From contig NC_081198.1 in NCBI RefSeq assembly GCF_902713425.1, positions 21,249,188 through 21,313,187 of the forward strand: a DNA stretch of 64,000 nt, written 5' to 3'. Positions 31,012 to 42,602 of this stretch are shown here, in pieces (positions within the stretch are counted from its first letter, which is position 1; the number at the start of each line of letters is the position of its first letter). The position numbers were made by a program, and so were the translations under genes. The notes beneath the pieces are model-generated. The model saw only the letters and a program-made list of their open reading frames with translations. It was not told where the DNA came from and did no database searches. The DNA is from Acipenser ruthenus (lineage: Eukaryota > Chordata > Actinopteri > Acipenseriformes > Acipenseridae).

Positions 31012-31612
31012 GGCGACTTGGCCCTTGCCCGGGGCCCCCCAGCCCGGACGGCACAGGGGGATTCAACGGTGGGTGCAAAATTTCAAGCACAAGCAGACCC
31101 CAAAAAAACGGGCTGCTGCTTCCAGAGGGGAAATGTGCAATTTAAGCAGGAGAAAACAAAACAAAGCAAAAACACACACATAACACCAAAAACAAAACAT
31201 AAACTGGCGGAGTGCGTCTTACAAATAGTCATGCCAAGCTGCTATGCTGTGCAAGGTGCCTTGGGTAACTACAACTGTGCCTCGCTGGCTGGCTGGCTTG
31301 CTAAGAAGGTCCTGGCATAGGGACATGTTCCACCACACTTGTCTGGTTAGCTGCATGCTCCCAGGAAACAACCTGCTGCTGTCTACATCATCACCACATG
31401 TGAATAAAAGAAAGAAAGACAGCAAGAAAGAAAGAGAGAAAGAAAGAGAGAAAGAGAGAAAGAAAGAGAGAAAGAAAGAAAGAGAGAAAGAAAAAAAAAG
31501 AAGTAAAACGGCGGGAAAACTTGCATCAACACTGGCACTCTCCCTCCAGCAGGGGTAGACAAAATGCTCACAGGAGAGATCCAGATCTGACTTTGACCAA
31601 CGTTAGAGAAAG

Positions 31613-31786
31613 GTGTGCACCGTTCCCGGAGGTACTGCAATACCGGGCCGATGCGTGGAGTGGACGGAGCAAGCCCCTGTTCCATCTCCCGATTCCAAAA
31701 ATCAATTTAATATATGGTCCCCTGATAGGGGACGTATCAGATATTAAACTGATAAGAACAGATACTACACTTGATCTTAGCCAAAA
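31613..31786 (-). pseudogene. RNU2: U2 3' fragment (nt 15-188) beside copy 4
   Basis: Unusually long 3' fragment. The copy 4 3' end joins U2 at nt 15 instead of nt 54. The 3' box follows normally. Confidence 0.92.
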
Positions 31787-32435
31787 TACTCTTTTATTGA
31801 GATTTTACATTTTTTTACATTTACACCCATTCGTTTTTTCATTCATTTTACATTTCTTTTAAAGATGACATTCATGCATACAGACATACATTTTGTTTTA
31901 AAAGCATTTAAAACACATTTAAAAACACCAAGACAATTGTGCTTTGTACATGGTTAAAACAGACACAGATTAAAATCAACATGAAAAAAACCTGTGCTGT
32001 TTTAAAAGTGACTGGAAAAAAAGAACCATCTATAAAAAACCAGTGCTTGTGAGGGCCGGGGAGTGCTCTCTAAAAAGGTTCAAAAGTGAACATAAAACTA
32101 GATCTAAGACAGGGACAGGGGAAAAGGGACAGTGTGTGGAACAGTGAGTTAAAATTCTAAAATTTTAAAACACTTAAAATGTAACTTTTAATAGTTTACA
32201 TTAAAAATCTTAAAGATACATAAAACAAAACAAAACAAAATCAAATAAAACATTCAACATAAATCAAATAAAAGTCCATAAAACTGAAACAAAAAGACTA
32301 CATAAAACCAGGGCACCGTTCAAAAACGGTCATGCCAGCTAAAAAGGGCGGAATGCTGGCATGACAAAATAAATAAAAGGCTTAGCGGTGCCCCGTAGTC
32401 CCGCTCCTAGGAGCTAGCGGTTCCAGTTTTTTCCT

Positions 32436-35400
32436 TTATTCCATCTTCACGTCCTGAAGTCCGGCGATCCTCCACTCCGCGCAGGCCTTGTCCTTCCCGA
32501 GGGTCCGGATGTCCAGAATTACAAAGTCCTTGATAAGAGTTTGTGCCCTTCTGGTCGTGGTGATAGTGTCTAGCTCCTGCTTGTGATAGACACAGACGTT
32601 ACGGCCTTCCCACAGGATCTGCTTGACAACATTGATGACACGCCAAACGCACTTAGCTGTGCTGGTATCGATTCCTCCCGCAGGCCCATAGAGCACAGTC
32701 TCAGCGGTCATCTTGGCCGTGTCAGCAAACCTGTTTAGGAAGACAGAGACAGAGAGCCAGACACTGCCAGCCACATCACACTCCCAGAAGATATGGGCTG
32801 GTGTTTCTCTCTTGCGGCACTTTGCATAGGGGCATGTTTCTACTTGGGCTAGTCCCCTCCTGAACATGAACGCTCGAGTGGGGAGTGCACTGTGGACGGT
32901 GTTCCATGCTATATCCTTCTGGACATTACTGAGGCAGCTGTGAGACACATTCTCCCAGATTTTTTGGCTTTGGGTGAGGGAGAAAGTAGCTACTTTTTCA
33001 ATTTCCTGGGAACCGGCAAGATATTTAGTTACAGCCTTGTATTCCCAGGAAGCCAATTTTGCTTTATCTAAGCCCAATTTATATATAGTGTCCCTTAAGG
33101 TTCTATAATACAATGGGGGGTCCCAGGAGTACGGCACGGTGTTATCAATAGTGCAGAGGCCCAAGGCCCTGAGACAGGTGGCAAAATAGAAACGATTCAT
33201 GTAACATACCTTCCTGTCCAGGGCCTGGATGTTCTTGATAGTTTGCGTGAGCCCCTGCACTCGGGTGAGCTGCACAACGTCCGGGACCCCCTTACCTCCC
33301 TTCTTGTCGGCTTTACTCAGGGTGGCTCGCTTTACCCTCTCCATCTTGCTGCCCCAGATAAAGCGGTGGATAATGCGGTCCACCACTTTTTTGGTGGTCC
33401 TGTCTGGGGGAAAGATTTTTCCTACATAAGAGAGGATGGGGAACAGTATAGACTTGGTTATTAATACTCTACCCGTCATTGTTAAGGATCTTGTGCTCCA
33501 TCCGCCAATCTTTTTACGGACCTGGTTAATGGCCGCCGTCCAGCTCTGGGCCCCCGAGCTATTGTTCTCGAAAATGAGGCCCAGAATCTTGATTTTGTCC
33601 TTTTTGACAGGGTACATGTCCGACAGTTCCCTATCTACCTGCCAATTTTTAGACACGTAGACTTCGCTCTTGGACTTATTAATCACTGCCCCGGTCGCCG
33701 TGCAGTACTTCTCAAGGATATTACTAATCCGAGGTACCGACGATGTGTTGGTGCAAATGAGTGACACATCGTCCATATATGCTGTTGTTTTGACCTGGAC
33801 CCCGTTGGATCCAGGCAGCTGGAAACCAGTTATATTGGTATCCCTACGAATTGCCTGCAGGAGGGGTTCAATGCACACGACATATAGCAGTGGGGATAGT
33901 GGGCAACCCTGTCTGACCCCTGACTGGATAGATATTTTACCAGTCAGGTGCCTGTTCACCAAGACTCGGGTACTAATGTTTGTATATATGGTTTTAACCC
34001 ACTCCCTAAGTCCAGGAGCGAATTTCATCTGGTCCATCACTTTGTACATATATTCATGGCTTACCCTATCGAACGCCTTCTCCTGGTCAAGGTTGAACAG
34101 GCAGAGGGGATGGTTCCGTTCTCTAGAATAAGCCAGAATGTCCCTTGTTAACATTAAAATATCTGTGATGGACCTCCCTGGGACGCCACAAGCCTGGTCG
34201 GGGCCAATGACCAAAGGGAGGTGTACTTGTAGCCGGAGCATCAGAGCTTTGGCTAGTATCTTGTAATCCACGCAAAGGAGGCTGATTGGGCGCCAATTCC
34301 GTAGATCTTTAACTTCCCCTTTCTTATGAAGGAGAGTAATTACACTCTCCCGCATAGAAGGGCCCAACCGCTTCTCCTTGTAGACCGCTCTGTAGACCTC
34401 CGCTAAATGGACTTTTAGTGTGTCCCAAAAAAGATGATAATACTCACCCGGGATGCCATCTGGACCTGGCGTCTTACCGGTGTTCATGGTCTTAACCGCC
34501 TGGGTGAGCTCCTCCAGCGTGAGTTCTGGGTCCTTCTCCTCCTCCTCGTCGTCCCGCACTGAGTCAGGCTCCAACTGGCTCAGGAACCACTCTATCAGGG
34601 TGTCATCTGTAGCTTTGATGTTATACAGGTCCCTATAGAAGTTCTCTACCACTTTTTTCACTCCCTCACTATCCTCTACTATCCTCCCCCTGCTGTCGAG
34701 CATGGAGGACATCAAGTGCCGCTTCTCCCTCGTTTTCTGGAAGAAGAAGCGAGTACACTTTTCGTCTTCCTCCATTTTTTGCACTTTTGCATTGTGCATG
34801 ACCTTTCGTTGTTCCTCCCTACAAAGCACTGAAAGATCTAGCTTGGTCTGGGCTATCTCGTCGCTTACAGGGAACCCCCGAAGCTGAAGCAGGCTCAGAC
34901 GCTGGAGGGCAGCATTCAGGTGTTTATATTTGGCCCTCCTTTCTTTTGCTTTCCTCTTGCCTGCTGCTATGAAATAACCCTTAGTTCTCATTTTGACCAT
35001 CTCCCACCACTCTATAGGGGAGTTGAATAGGTCACGCAAAGTGGTCCACTCAACAAGCCTGCTCTTATAGGCTGCAGCTATGGAGGGGTCATCGAGTAAG
35101 GAGGTGTTTAATTTCCAAACCCCTGACCCCATCTGGGAGGTCTGAGGGACCTGCAATGTTACCTGCAGGAGCCTATGGTCAGAGAAGAAGACGGCCTGGG
35201 TGTCTACTTCCGTCTTCGTAAGGGAGCTGGTATGCAGGACGAGATCTATACGGGAGAAGGAGGTCCCAGATGAGCTCACCCAGGTAAAGGGAGGCACCAG
35301 GTCCTTACCTGCATCACACAGGGAGAAATCAGATATTACGGAGGACAAGACTCTACTAGAGCGGTCGTTGCGTGGCCTGCTCCGGTCTACGTCCCTCAGA

Positions 35401-35879
35401 GCACAATTGAAGTCACCTGACACGATGACGGGTACGTTCCCCAGCAGGAGTGGACGCAGCTGTGGAAAAAATTGAACTCTTTCGTTTTGGTTAGTGGGTG
35501 CGTAGACATTGACCAGTCTGAGGGGAGTGTTGTTGTATGTCACATCCACGCTCAGAATTCTACCAGGTTCTACCTCCCTGCTGCTGCGGGAGGTAATAAA
35601 TGGGTTTTTAAACAGGATACCTACTCCGTCGGCTCTGGCTATGTTGGAGCCCGACCAGAAGGAGTCCCCCAGGGTCCAACTCTCCTTCAGGTCCCTATAA
35701 TCAGGGCTCGATGAAATACCACACTCCTGCAGAAAGATGAGATCTGCTTTCAAGTTAGCTAGATAGTTTAGTACATCAAATCTTTTTTGTGTCTCCCTGA
35801 TGCTCCTGACATTAACAGACACACATATCAGGGCCATCAGGATAGCTAACAAGAAAAGGAGTCGCTGCGTCCACCCCAT
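32436..35879 (-). CDS. Copy 4 ORF2: APE endonuclease-reverse transcriptase, intact
   Basis: A 1147-aa open frame from the ATG at 35879. The APE endonuclease (about residues 15-240) has N23, E52 in LQECG, D156/N158 in SGDFNC, RID at 210-212 and SDH at 233-235. The reverse transcriptase (about 430-790) has PGPDG at 471, LDQEKAFD near 597 and YMDD at 701-704. The C-terminal zinc finger is CX4CX7HX4C at 1016-1034. All catalytic residues of the family are present, so the protein looks functional. It nicks U2 DNA and primes reverse transcription from the nick. Differences such as YRAVYKEKR and GIDTSTAK mark this copy; the latter is shared with copy 6. Start is 5 nt after the position of the ancestral ORF1 stop. 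Confidence 0.93.
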   Translation of the reverse strand: MGWTQRLLFLLAILMALICVSVNVRSIRETQKRFDVLNYLANLKADLIFLQECGISSSPDYRDLKESWTLGDSFWSGSNIARADGVGILFKNPFITSRSSREVEPGRILSVDVTYNNTPLRLVNVYAPTNQNERVQFFPQLRPLLLGNVPVIVSGDFNCALRDVDRSRPRNDRSSRVLSSVISDFSLCDAGKDLVPPFTWVSSSGTSFSRIDLVLHTSSLTKTEVDTQAVFFSDHRLLQVTLQVPQTSQMGSGVWKLNTSLLDDPSIAAAYKSRLVEWTTLRDLFNSPIEWWEMVKMRTKGYFIAAGKRKAKERRAKYKHLNAALQRLSLLQLRGFPVSDEIAQTKLDLSVLCREEQRKVMHNAKVQKMEEDEKCTRFFFQKTREKRHLMSSMLDSRGRIVEDSEGVKKVVENFYRDLYNIKATDDTLIEWFLSQLEPDSVRDDEEEEKDPELTLEELTQAVKTMNTGKTPGPDGIPGEYYHLFWDTLKVHLAEVYRAVYKEKRLGPSMRESVITLLHKKGEVKDLRNWRPISLLCVDYKILAKALMLRLQVHLPLVIGPDQACGVPGRSITDILMLTRDILAYSRERNHPLCLFNLDQEKAFDRVSHEYMYKVMDQMKFAPGLREWVKTIYTNISTRVLVNRHLTGKISIQSGVRQGCPLSPLLYVVCIEPLLQAIRRDTNITGFQLPGSNGVQVKTTAYMDDVSLICTNTSSVPRISNILEKYCTATGAVINKSKSEVYVSKNWQVDRELSDMYPVKKDKIKILGLIFENNSSGAQSWTAAINQVRKKIGGWSTRSLTMTGRVLITKSILFPILSYVGKIFPPDRTTKKVVDRIIHRFIWGSKMERVKRATLSKADKKGGKGVPDVVQLTRVQGLTQTIKNIQALDRKVCYMNRFYFATCLRALGLCTIDNTVPYSWDPPLYYRTLRDTIYKLGLDKAKLASWEYKAVTKYLAGSQEIEKVATFSLTQSQKIWENVSHSCLSNVQKDIAWNTVHSALPTRAFMFRRGLAQVETCPYAKCRKRETPAHIFWECDVAGSVWLSVSVFLNRFADTAKMTAETVLYGPAGGIDTSTAKCVWRVINVVKQILWEGRNVCVYHKQELDTITTTRRAQTLIKDFVILDIRTLGKDKACAEWRIAGLQDVKME

Positions 35880-35884
35880 AGTGA

Positions 35885-37828
35885 CTATGATTGGGAGGTC
35901 GGGACACTCTTCCTACTCTTAGCTCTACGCTTGCTTCGAGGGGGCTTGGGCTTATTTGCAACTCCCATCACCCCTGAGAAGGTACTCACTGCTGCCTCGT
36001 CCAGAAGGCACCGTCTTTATATGCACAGTACGTGGAGTTGTTGGGGCTATTCAACTCCCCACAAGGTAAGTCTGGTGGAACTTGCTCAGGGCCCCTCGGA
36101 ACGTGTGGGTCAGCTTTGTCCTGGGGGGGGTTATGACAGACAGCATTCTTTGGCTGTTACCGTCTGTTGAATTGGAGCTGTTAGCAGACTTCTGGCTTAC
36201 CGCGTCCAGGGGTATTCCCATGTCCTCCAGTGCTGTATCTAGGAGGACCTCTAGGGGGCCCCTGGTTTTGCCCATACAAGGGAGGGGGTCAAGGATGCTT
36301 TGAAGGGAGGCCCTTCGCTTGAAGAGGGTCATTGCTACCGAGGTACTGCTGGTCAGGGAAGGTGTTGACCCCGACCTCTCCCTCGGTGCATTAGTGAACA
36401 CCTCTTCTGCGAGGTGTGCTAGGGTTTGTGCCAACGACTGGGAAGGCTGGCTGGGGATGCCCTGGCTGGCTGCTACCTGCCCACTAGGCGGCAGTGTAGC
36501 CGTCCCACTCGCCTCCGTCTCTGCCTGCGAGGGCAAGACTGGGGACTTTGTGTGGACATTAGCTGGTTTTGGATCTATGGGGGCCACCTGCAACTTGCTG
36601 TCTTTGATCCTGATCTTCTTTCTTTTCCCCCCCTCGTCTCTACCCTTTCTTTTCCCCACCCTCTGCTGGTTCTTCACTCCCTTCCCCTCCTTCTCACTCT
36701 CACTTTCACTGTCGCTTTCGCTTTCCTCCCCCACGGACTCAATCTTTATGGCGTCATAACGAGAGCCGAGGGGGAGTGCTGGCGCTGAGAGGGCCCTACT
36801 CAGGGGGGGGCGCTGCTGGGTCCGGGCTCCCTCCCTGCCTCGTGTTCTGCATCAGAGGAGCTACTGGAGGAGCTAGTGGAGTAGCTGTTGTACTCTCTCT
36901 CTGGGCTGGGGGAAGGGGTCCTCGTAAAACGGGACATGTCTCGGGGGCGGGGGGGTGAGGGGGGTGCTGGTGATGATGGTGGTGCTGGAGTCTGGGTCTT
37001 GGATACTGTTGGTGGTGATGTGGACTGATCTTTGTTACTTGCTCCCTCTTCCTGCTCAGGCCTAGGCTTGTTCGTATTTGCCTTGCTGGCTCTGGCCATG
37101 TTGGCATAGGAAGAGGGGCAGTCCTTTAACAGGTGCCCCTTCTTTCCACACAAATTGCACTGCCTCTCTTCTCTGCAGTGGCTGGTCTCGTGGGGGGCGC
37201 CGCAGTTCCTGCACTTGACTACAGTACATGCGGCCGCCAGGTGTCCTAATTCCCCACATTTCCTGCAGAGTTTTGGCATCCCATTATAGAATACCAGCCC
37301 TCTGTTGGGCCCTAACACTATGGAGTTTGGAATGTGGCGGACGCCTCCAATGCCCGATGGATCAACATTGAGGCGTACCAGCCACTTTCTGGCTCCTGTC
37401 CAAACCCCATCTTCGTCTGTAATTTTCCTCCCTTCTGATGACACCCTCCCATAGCGGTTAAGCCATGTTGTAATATCATAGTCGCTAACAGCCTCATTGA
37501 AAAATTGGACAGTAACAACTTTCATTTCTCTGTCTGTCAGTGCATCCACACAAAATTCTTTGTATGGAGCGAGATATTTATTCTCCCCCCAAAAGGACCA
37601 CATTTCTTGTAACTTTTGGGGGTTCCTAAAACTGACCTCAAACACTTCCTTAAGCCCTGGCAATTTCACCAAACAATTCAAGTCAGAAGGGGAAAAACCC
37701 ATACCCCTCTGAAGAATGGTCCGGCTGAACTCCAGTCTCGTCAGTCCTGGTTCCGTTTCCTCTTGCTGGGTCCTTGTGAAGCGCACCGCATTGTGCCTCC
37801 TGGTCTCCTGGGTTGGCCGGAACGCCAT
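35885..37828 (-). pseudogene. Copy 4 ORF1, broken by three small deletions
   Basis: The first 338 codons or so from the ATG at 37828 are open, with all three knuckles intact (middle knuckle CRNC...H...C kept). One base is missing in the G run at about 36801-36808 (8 G, 9 in copy 3), one in the G run near 36122 (8 against 9) and one A near 36003. The product would therefore end early, keeping the N-terminal domain and the knuckles but losing the acidic and basic tail. The homopolymer losses could be sequencing errors. Confidence 0.85.
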
Positions 37829-38592
37829 CCTTCAGCTGGCTCCTCCGATTGGGGTGGGAGAAGCCTCTGGACGTCCGGGTTGTCTCTCTCTACGGAAAAG
37901 AGACAACGTAAGCAGCAAATCTGGGCAGTTGAAGGAACTATTACTTTAGTCCCTGAGGAGATGGTCGCCTCGCAAGAGGGACCCCCTCCCCAGGTGAATG
38001 GTGTCCTTCCCTGGCGGAGTAGGGGGCGCTGCTTGGCACTGAGACCACGTAGGAAGAATCGTGGCTGTGACGCCTCCTCGGGGTCCGGGGCCGCCCTCTG
38101 CTCCTCCCAGATGGCGCCCTCTGCTGGGCGCCTGCTGCTCTCTCAGTCTGGATCTCGATTACAATCAAGGGCTGGGGATGAGGTCGTCTAGGTCATCAAA
38201 GGGTCCTCAAAGGTCGTCTGGATGGTAGGTCCTCCTTCTCTCTAACTCCAGGAACGTCTGGAAAAGCCGGAACCGCCTGAAAAAGAAAAAAACTGGAACC
38301 GCCTGAAAAAGAAAAAACTGCTCTCAACAGTCAACAAAATCTTGAAAGACCCTCGGCCTGGATTGGGCAAGCCAAAACCAGACTGAGCATTAGTCTTCCA
38401 AAAAGTTGCCGAGCTGAAGAAAGCCAGTCAAAAATGAAAAAAAATTCTGTTCCTCCTCACCCGAACAAACCTCTCACAGACCCTCGGAGGGAGCGGGCAA
38501 TGCCACTACCCTCTAAGCCTTAGTCTTAGAAAGATTTATTCGAACTGAAGAGAAGCCAGAGTGATATTAAGATATTAGATATTAAACTGATC

Positions 38593-38646
38593 AACTGATA
38601 AGAACAGATACTACACTTGATCTTAGCCAAAAGGCCGAGTAGCGAT
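38593..38646 (-). pseudogene. RNU2: U2 5' fragment (nt 1-54) upstream of copy 4
   Basis: The 5' part of the U2 gene split by copy 4, with a private change at nt 7 (38640). The promoter region is still present upstream. Confidence 0.9.
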
Positions 38647-39246
38647 GGCGACTTGGCCCTTGCCCGGGGCCCCCCAGCCCGGACGGCACAGGGGGATTCA
38701 AAGGTGGGTGCAAAATTCCAAGCACAAGCAGACCCCAAAAAACAGGCTGCTGCTTCCAGAGGGGAAATGTGCAATTTAAGCAGGAGGAAACAAAACAAAG
38801 CAATAACACACACATAACACCAAAAACAAAACATAAACTGGCAGAGTGCGTCTTACAAATAGTCATGCCAAGCTGCTATGCTGTGCAAGGTGCCTTGGGT
38901 AACTACAACTGTGCCTCGCTGGCTGGCTGGCTTGCTAAGAAGGTCCTGGCATAGGGACATGTTCCACCACACTTGTCTGGTTAGCTGCATGCTCCCAGGA
39001 AACAACCTGCTGCTGTCTACATCATCACCACATGTGAATAAAAGAAAGAAAGACAGCAAGAAAGAAAGAGAGAAAGAAAGAGAGAAAGAGAGAAAGAAAG
39101 AGAGAAAGAAAGAAAGAGAGAAAGAAAAAAAAAGAAGTAAAACGGCGGGAAAACTTGCATCAACACTGGCACTCTCCCTCCAGCAGGGGTAGACAAAATG
39201 CTCACAGGAGAGATCCAGATCTGACTTTGACCAACGTTAGAGAAAG

Positions 39247-39434
39247 GTGTGCACCGTTCCCGGAGGTACTGCAATACCGGGCCGATGCGTGGAGTGGACG
39301 GAGCAAGCCCCTGTTCCATCTCCCGATTCCAAAAATCTATTTAATATATGGTCCCCTGATAGGGGACGTATCAGATATTAAACTGATAAGAACAGATACT
39401 ACACTTGATCTTAGCCAAAAGGCCGAGAAGCGAT
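39247..39434 (-). ncRNA. RNU2: U2 snRNA
   Basis: Full-length with nt 97 T to A (39338), close to the Sm site but outside it. Promoter and 3' box are present. Confidence 0.93.
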
Positions 39435-40048
39435 GGCGACTTGGCCCTTGCCCGGGGCCCCCCAGCCCGGACGGCACAGGGGGATTCAAAGGTGGGTGCA
39501 AAATTCCAAGCACAAGCAGACCCCCAAAAAACGGGCTGCTGCTTCCAGAGGGGAAATGTGCAATTTAAGCAGGAGAAAACAAAACAAAGCAAAAACACAC
39601 ACATAACACCAAAAACAAAACATAAACTGGCGGAGTGCGTCTTACAAATAGTCATGCCAAGCTGCTATGCTGTGCAAGGTGCCTTGGGTAACTACAACTG
39701 TGCCTCGCTGGCTGGCTGGCTTGCTAAGAAGGTCCTGGCATAGGGACATGTTCCACCACACTTGTCTGGTTAGCTGCATGCTCCCAGGAAACAACCTGCT
39801 GCTGTCTACATCATCACCACATGTGAATAAAAGAAAGAAAGACAGCAAGAAAGAAAGAGAGAAAGAAAGAGAGAAAGAGAGAAAGAAAGAGAGAAAGAAA
39901 GAAAGAGAGAAAGAAAGAGAGAAAGAAAAAAAAAAGAAGTAAAACGGCGGGAAAACTTGCATCAACACTGGCACTCTCCCTCCAGCAGGGGTAGACAAAA
40001 TGCTCACAGGAGAGATCCAGATCTGACTTTGACCAACGTTAGAGAAAG

Positions 40049-40236
40049 GTGTGCACCGTTCCCGGAGGTACTGCAATACCGGGCCGATGCGTGGAGTGGA
40101 CGGAGCAAGCCCCTGTTCCATCTCCCGATTCCAAAAATCAATTTAATATATGGTCCCCTGATAGGGGACGTATCAGATATTAAACTGATAAGAACAGATA
40201 CTACACTTGATCTTAGCCAAAAGGCCGAGAAGCGAT
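40049..40236 (-). ncRNA. RNU2: U2 snRNA
   Basis: Full-length consensus gene. The spacer upstream combines both subtypes (TTTCAAAC with ACCCCCAAAAAAC), which suggests exchange between units. Confidence 0.95.
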
Positions 40237-40837
40237 GGCGACTTGGCCCTTGCCCGGGGCCCCCCAGCCCGGACGGCACAGGGGGATTCAAAGGTGGGTG
40301 CAAAATTTCAAACACAAGCAGACCCCCAAAAAACGGGCTGCTGCTTCCAGAGGGGAAATGTGCAATTTAAGCAGGAGAAAACAAAACAAAGCAAAAACAC
40401 ACACATAACACCAAAAACAAAACATAAACTGGCGGAGTGCGTCTTACAAATAGTCATGCCAAGCTGCTATGCTGTGCAAGGTGCCTTGGGTAACTACAAC
40501 TGTGCCTCGCTGGCTGGCTGGCTTGCTAAGAAGGTCCTGGCATAGGGACATGTTCCACCACACTTGTCTGGTTAGCTGCATGCTCCCAGGAAACAACCTG
40601 CTGCTGCCTACATCATCACCACATGTGAATAAAAGAAAGAAAGACAGCAAGAAAGAAAGAGAGAAAGAAAGAGAGAAAGAGAGAAAGAAAGAGAGAAAGA
40701 AAGAAAGAGAGAAAGAAAAAAAAAGAAGTAAAACGGCGGGAAAACTTGCATCAACACTGGCACTCTCCCTCCAGCAGGGGTAGACAAAATGCTCACAGGA
40801 GAGATCCAGATCTGACTTTGACCAACGTTAGAGAAAG

Positions 40838-41025
40838 GTGTGCACCGTTCCCGGAGGTACTGCAATACCGGGCCGATGCGTGGAGTGGACGGAGCAAGCC
40901 CCTGTGCCATCTCCCGATTCCAAAAATCAATTTAATATATGGTCCCCTGATAGGGGACGTATCAGATATTAAACTGATAAGAACAGATACTACACTTGAT
41001 CTTAGCCAAAAGGCCGAGAAGCGAT
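40838..41025 (-). ncRNA. RNU2: U2 snRNA
   Basis: Full-length with nt 120 A to C (40906). Promoter and 3' box are present. Confidence 0.93.
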
Positions 41026-41624
41026 GGCGACTTGGCCCTTGCCCGGGGCCCCCCAGCCCGGACGGCACAGGGGGATTCAAAGGTGGGTGCAAAATTCCAA
41101 GCACAAGCAGACCCCCAAAAAACGGGCTGCTGCTTCCAGAGGGGAAATGTGCAATTTAAGCAGGAGAAAACAAAACAAAGCAAAAACACACACATAACAC
41201 CAAAAACAAAACATAAACTGGCGGAGTGCGTCTTACAAATAGTCATGCCAAGCTGCTATGCTGTGCAAGGTGCCTTGGGTAACTACAACTGTGCCTCGCT
41301 GGCTGGCTGGCTTGCTAAGAAGGTCCTGGCATAGGGACATGTTCCACCACACTTGTCTGGTTAGCTGCATGCTCCCAGGAAACAACCTGCTGCTGTCTAC
41401 ATCATCACCACATGTGAATAAAAGAAAGAAAGACAGCAAGAAAGAAAGAGAGAAAGAAAGAGAGAAAGAGAGAAAGAAAGAGAGAAAGAAAGAAAGAGAG
41501 AAAAAAAAAAAAGAAGTAAAACGTTGGGAAAACTTGCATCAACACTGGCACTCTCCCTCCAGCAGGGGTAGACAAAATGCTCACAGGAGAGATCCAGATC
41601 TGACTTTGACCAACGTAGAGAAAG

Positions 41625-41812
41625 GTGTGCACCATTCCCGGAGGTACTGCAATACCGGGCCGATGCGTGGAGTGGACGGAGCAAGCCCCTGTTCCATCTC
41701 CCGATTCCAAAAATCAATTTAATATATGGTCCCCTGATAGGGGACGTATCAGATATTAAACTGATAAGAACAGATACTACACTTGATCTTAGCCAAAAGG
41801 CCGAGAAGCGAT
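41625..41812 (-). ncRNA. RNU2: U2 snRNA, variant
   Basis: Full-length with nt 179 C to T (41634) near the 3' end. The base run just before the 3' box is one base shorter (CAACGTAGAG for CAACGTTAGAG on the plus strand), so 3' box spacing is reduced by 1 nt. Confidence 0.92.
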
Positions 41813-42414
41813 GGCGACTTGGCCCTTGCCCGGGGCCCCCCAGCCCGGACGGCACAGGGGGATTCAAAGGTGGGTGCAAAATTTCAAGCACAAACAGACC
41901 CCAAAAAAACGGGCTGCTGCTTCCAGAGGGGAAATGTGCAATTTAAGCAGGAGAAAACAAAACAAAGCAAAAACACACACATAACACCAAAAACAAAACA
42001 TAAACTGGCGGAGTGCGTCTTACAAATAGTCATGCCAAGCTGCTATGCTGTGCAAGGTGCCTTGGGTAACTACAACTGTGCCTCGCTGGCTGGCTGGCTT
42101 GCTAAGAAGGTCCTGGCATAGGGACATGTTCCACCACACTTGTCTGGTTAGCTGCATGCTCCCAGGAAACAACCTGCTGCTGTCTACATCATCACCACAT
42201 GTGAATAAAAGAAAGAAAGACAGCAAGAAAGAAAGAGAGAAAGAAAGAGAGAAAGAGAGAAAGAAAGAGAGAAAGAAAGAAAGAGAGAAAGAAAAAAAAA
42301 AGAAGTAAAACGGCGGGAAAACTTGCATCAACACTGGCACTCTCCCTCCAGCAGGGGTAGACAAAATGCTCACAGGAGAGATCCAGATCTGACTTTGACC
42401 AACGTTAGAGAAAG

Positions 42415-42602
42415 GTGTGCACCGTTCCCGGAGGTACTGCAATACCGGGCCGATGCGTGGAGTGGACGGAGCAAGCCCCTGTTCCATCTCCCGATTCCAA
42501 AAATCAATTTAATATATGGTCCCCTGATAGGGGACGTATCAGATATTAAACTGATAAGAACAGATACTACACTTGATCTTAGCCAAAAGGCCGAGAAGCG
42601 AT
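42415..42602 (-). ncRNA. RNU2: U2 snRNA
   Basis: Full-length consensus gene. The G/C-rich stretch upstream has a two-base change (GGGGCGCGCC on the plus strand). Confidence 0.94.

Larger units (their letters stand above)
27039..31786 (-). repeat. U2 array block D: between copies 3 and 4
   Basis: U2 start sites at 27102, 27880, 28670, 29459, 30247 and 31011, then a 3' fragment. Spacing is 764-790 bp, the shortest unit having a contracted microsatellite (30638-30712). Other microsatellites lie at about 27491-27582, 28268-28372, 29062-29160, 29850-29948 and 31402-31500. Two spacer subtypes (TTCCAAGC with ACCCCCAAAAAAC, and TTTCAAGC with ACCCCAAAAAAAC) are interspersed. Confidence 0.9.
31787..38562 (-). 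mobile_element. Copy 4: full-length Keno-like LINE in U2, displaced 3' junction
   Basis: A 6.78-kb copy with 5' UTR (37829-38562), broken ORF1, intact ORF2 and 3' UTR (31787-32435). The 3' terminus joins U2 at nt 15, about 39 nt from the normal site, whereas the 5' end lies at the stem IIa region as usual; U2 nt 15-54 is therefore present on both sides. Between the 5' end and the U2 5' fragment is a short scramble (38563-38592) built from repeats of GATATTA and ACTGAT. The 5' UTR carries a doubled 25-bp motif (38269-38319). Confidence 0.9.

Noticed and set aside
27039-31786. CRISPR-like regular repeat array
   Set aside because: The 790-bp period holds whole U2 genes with promoters and 3' boxes. 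It is a eukaryotic tandem gene array with no short repeat-spacer pattern.
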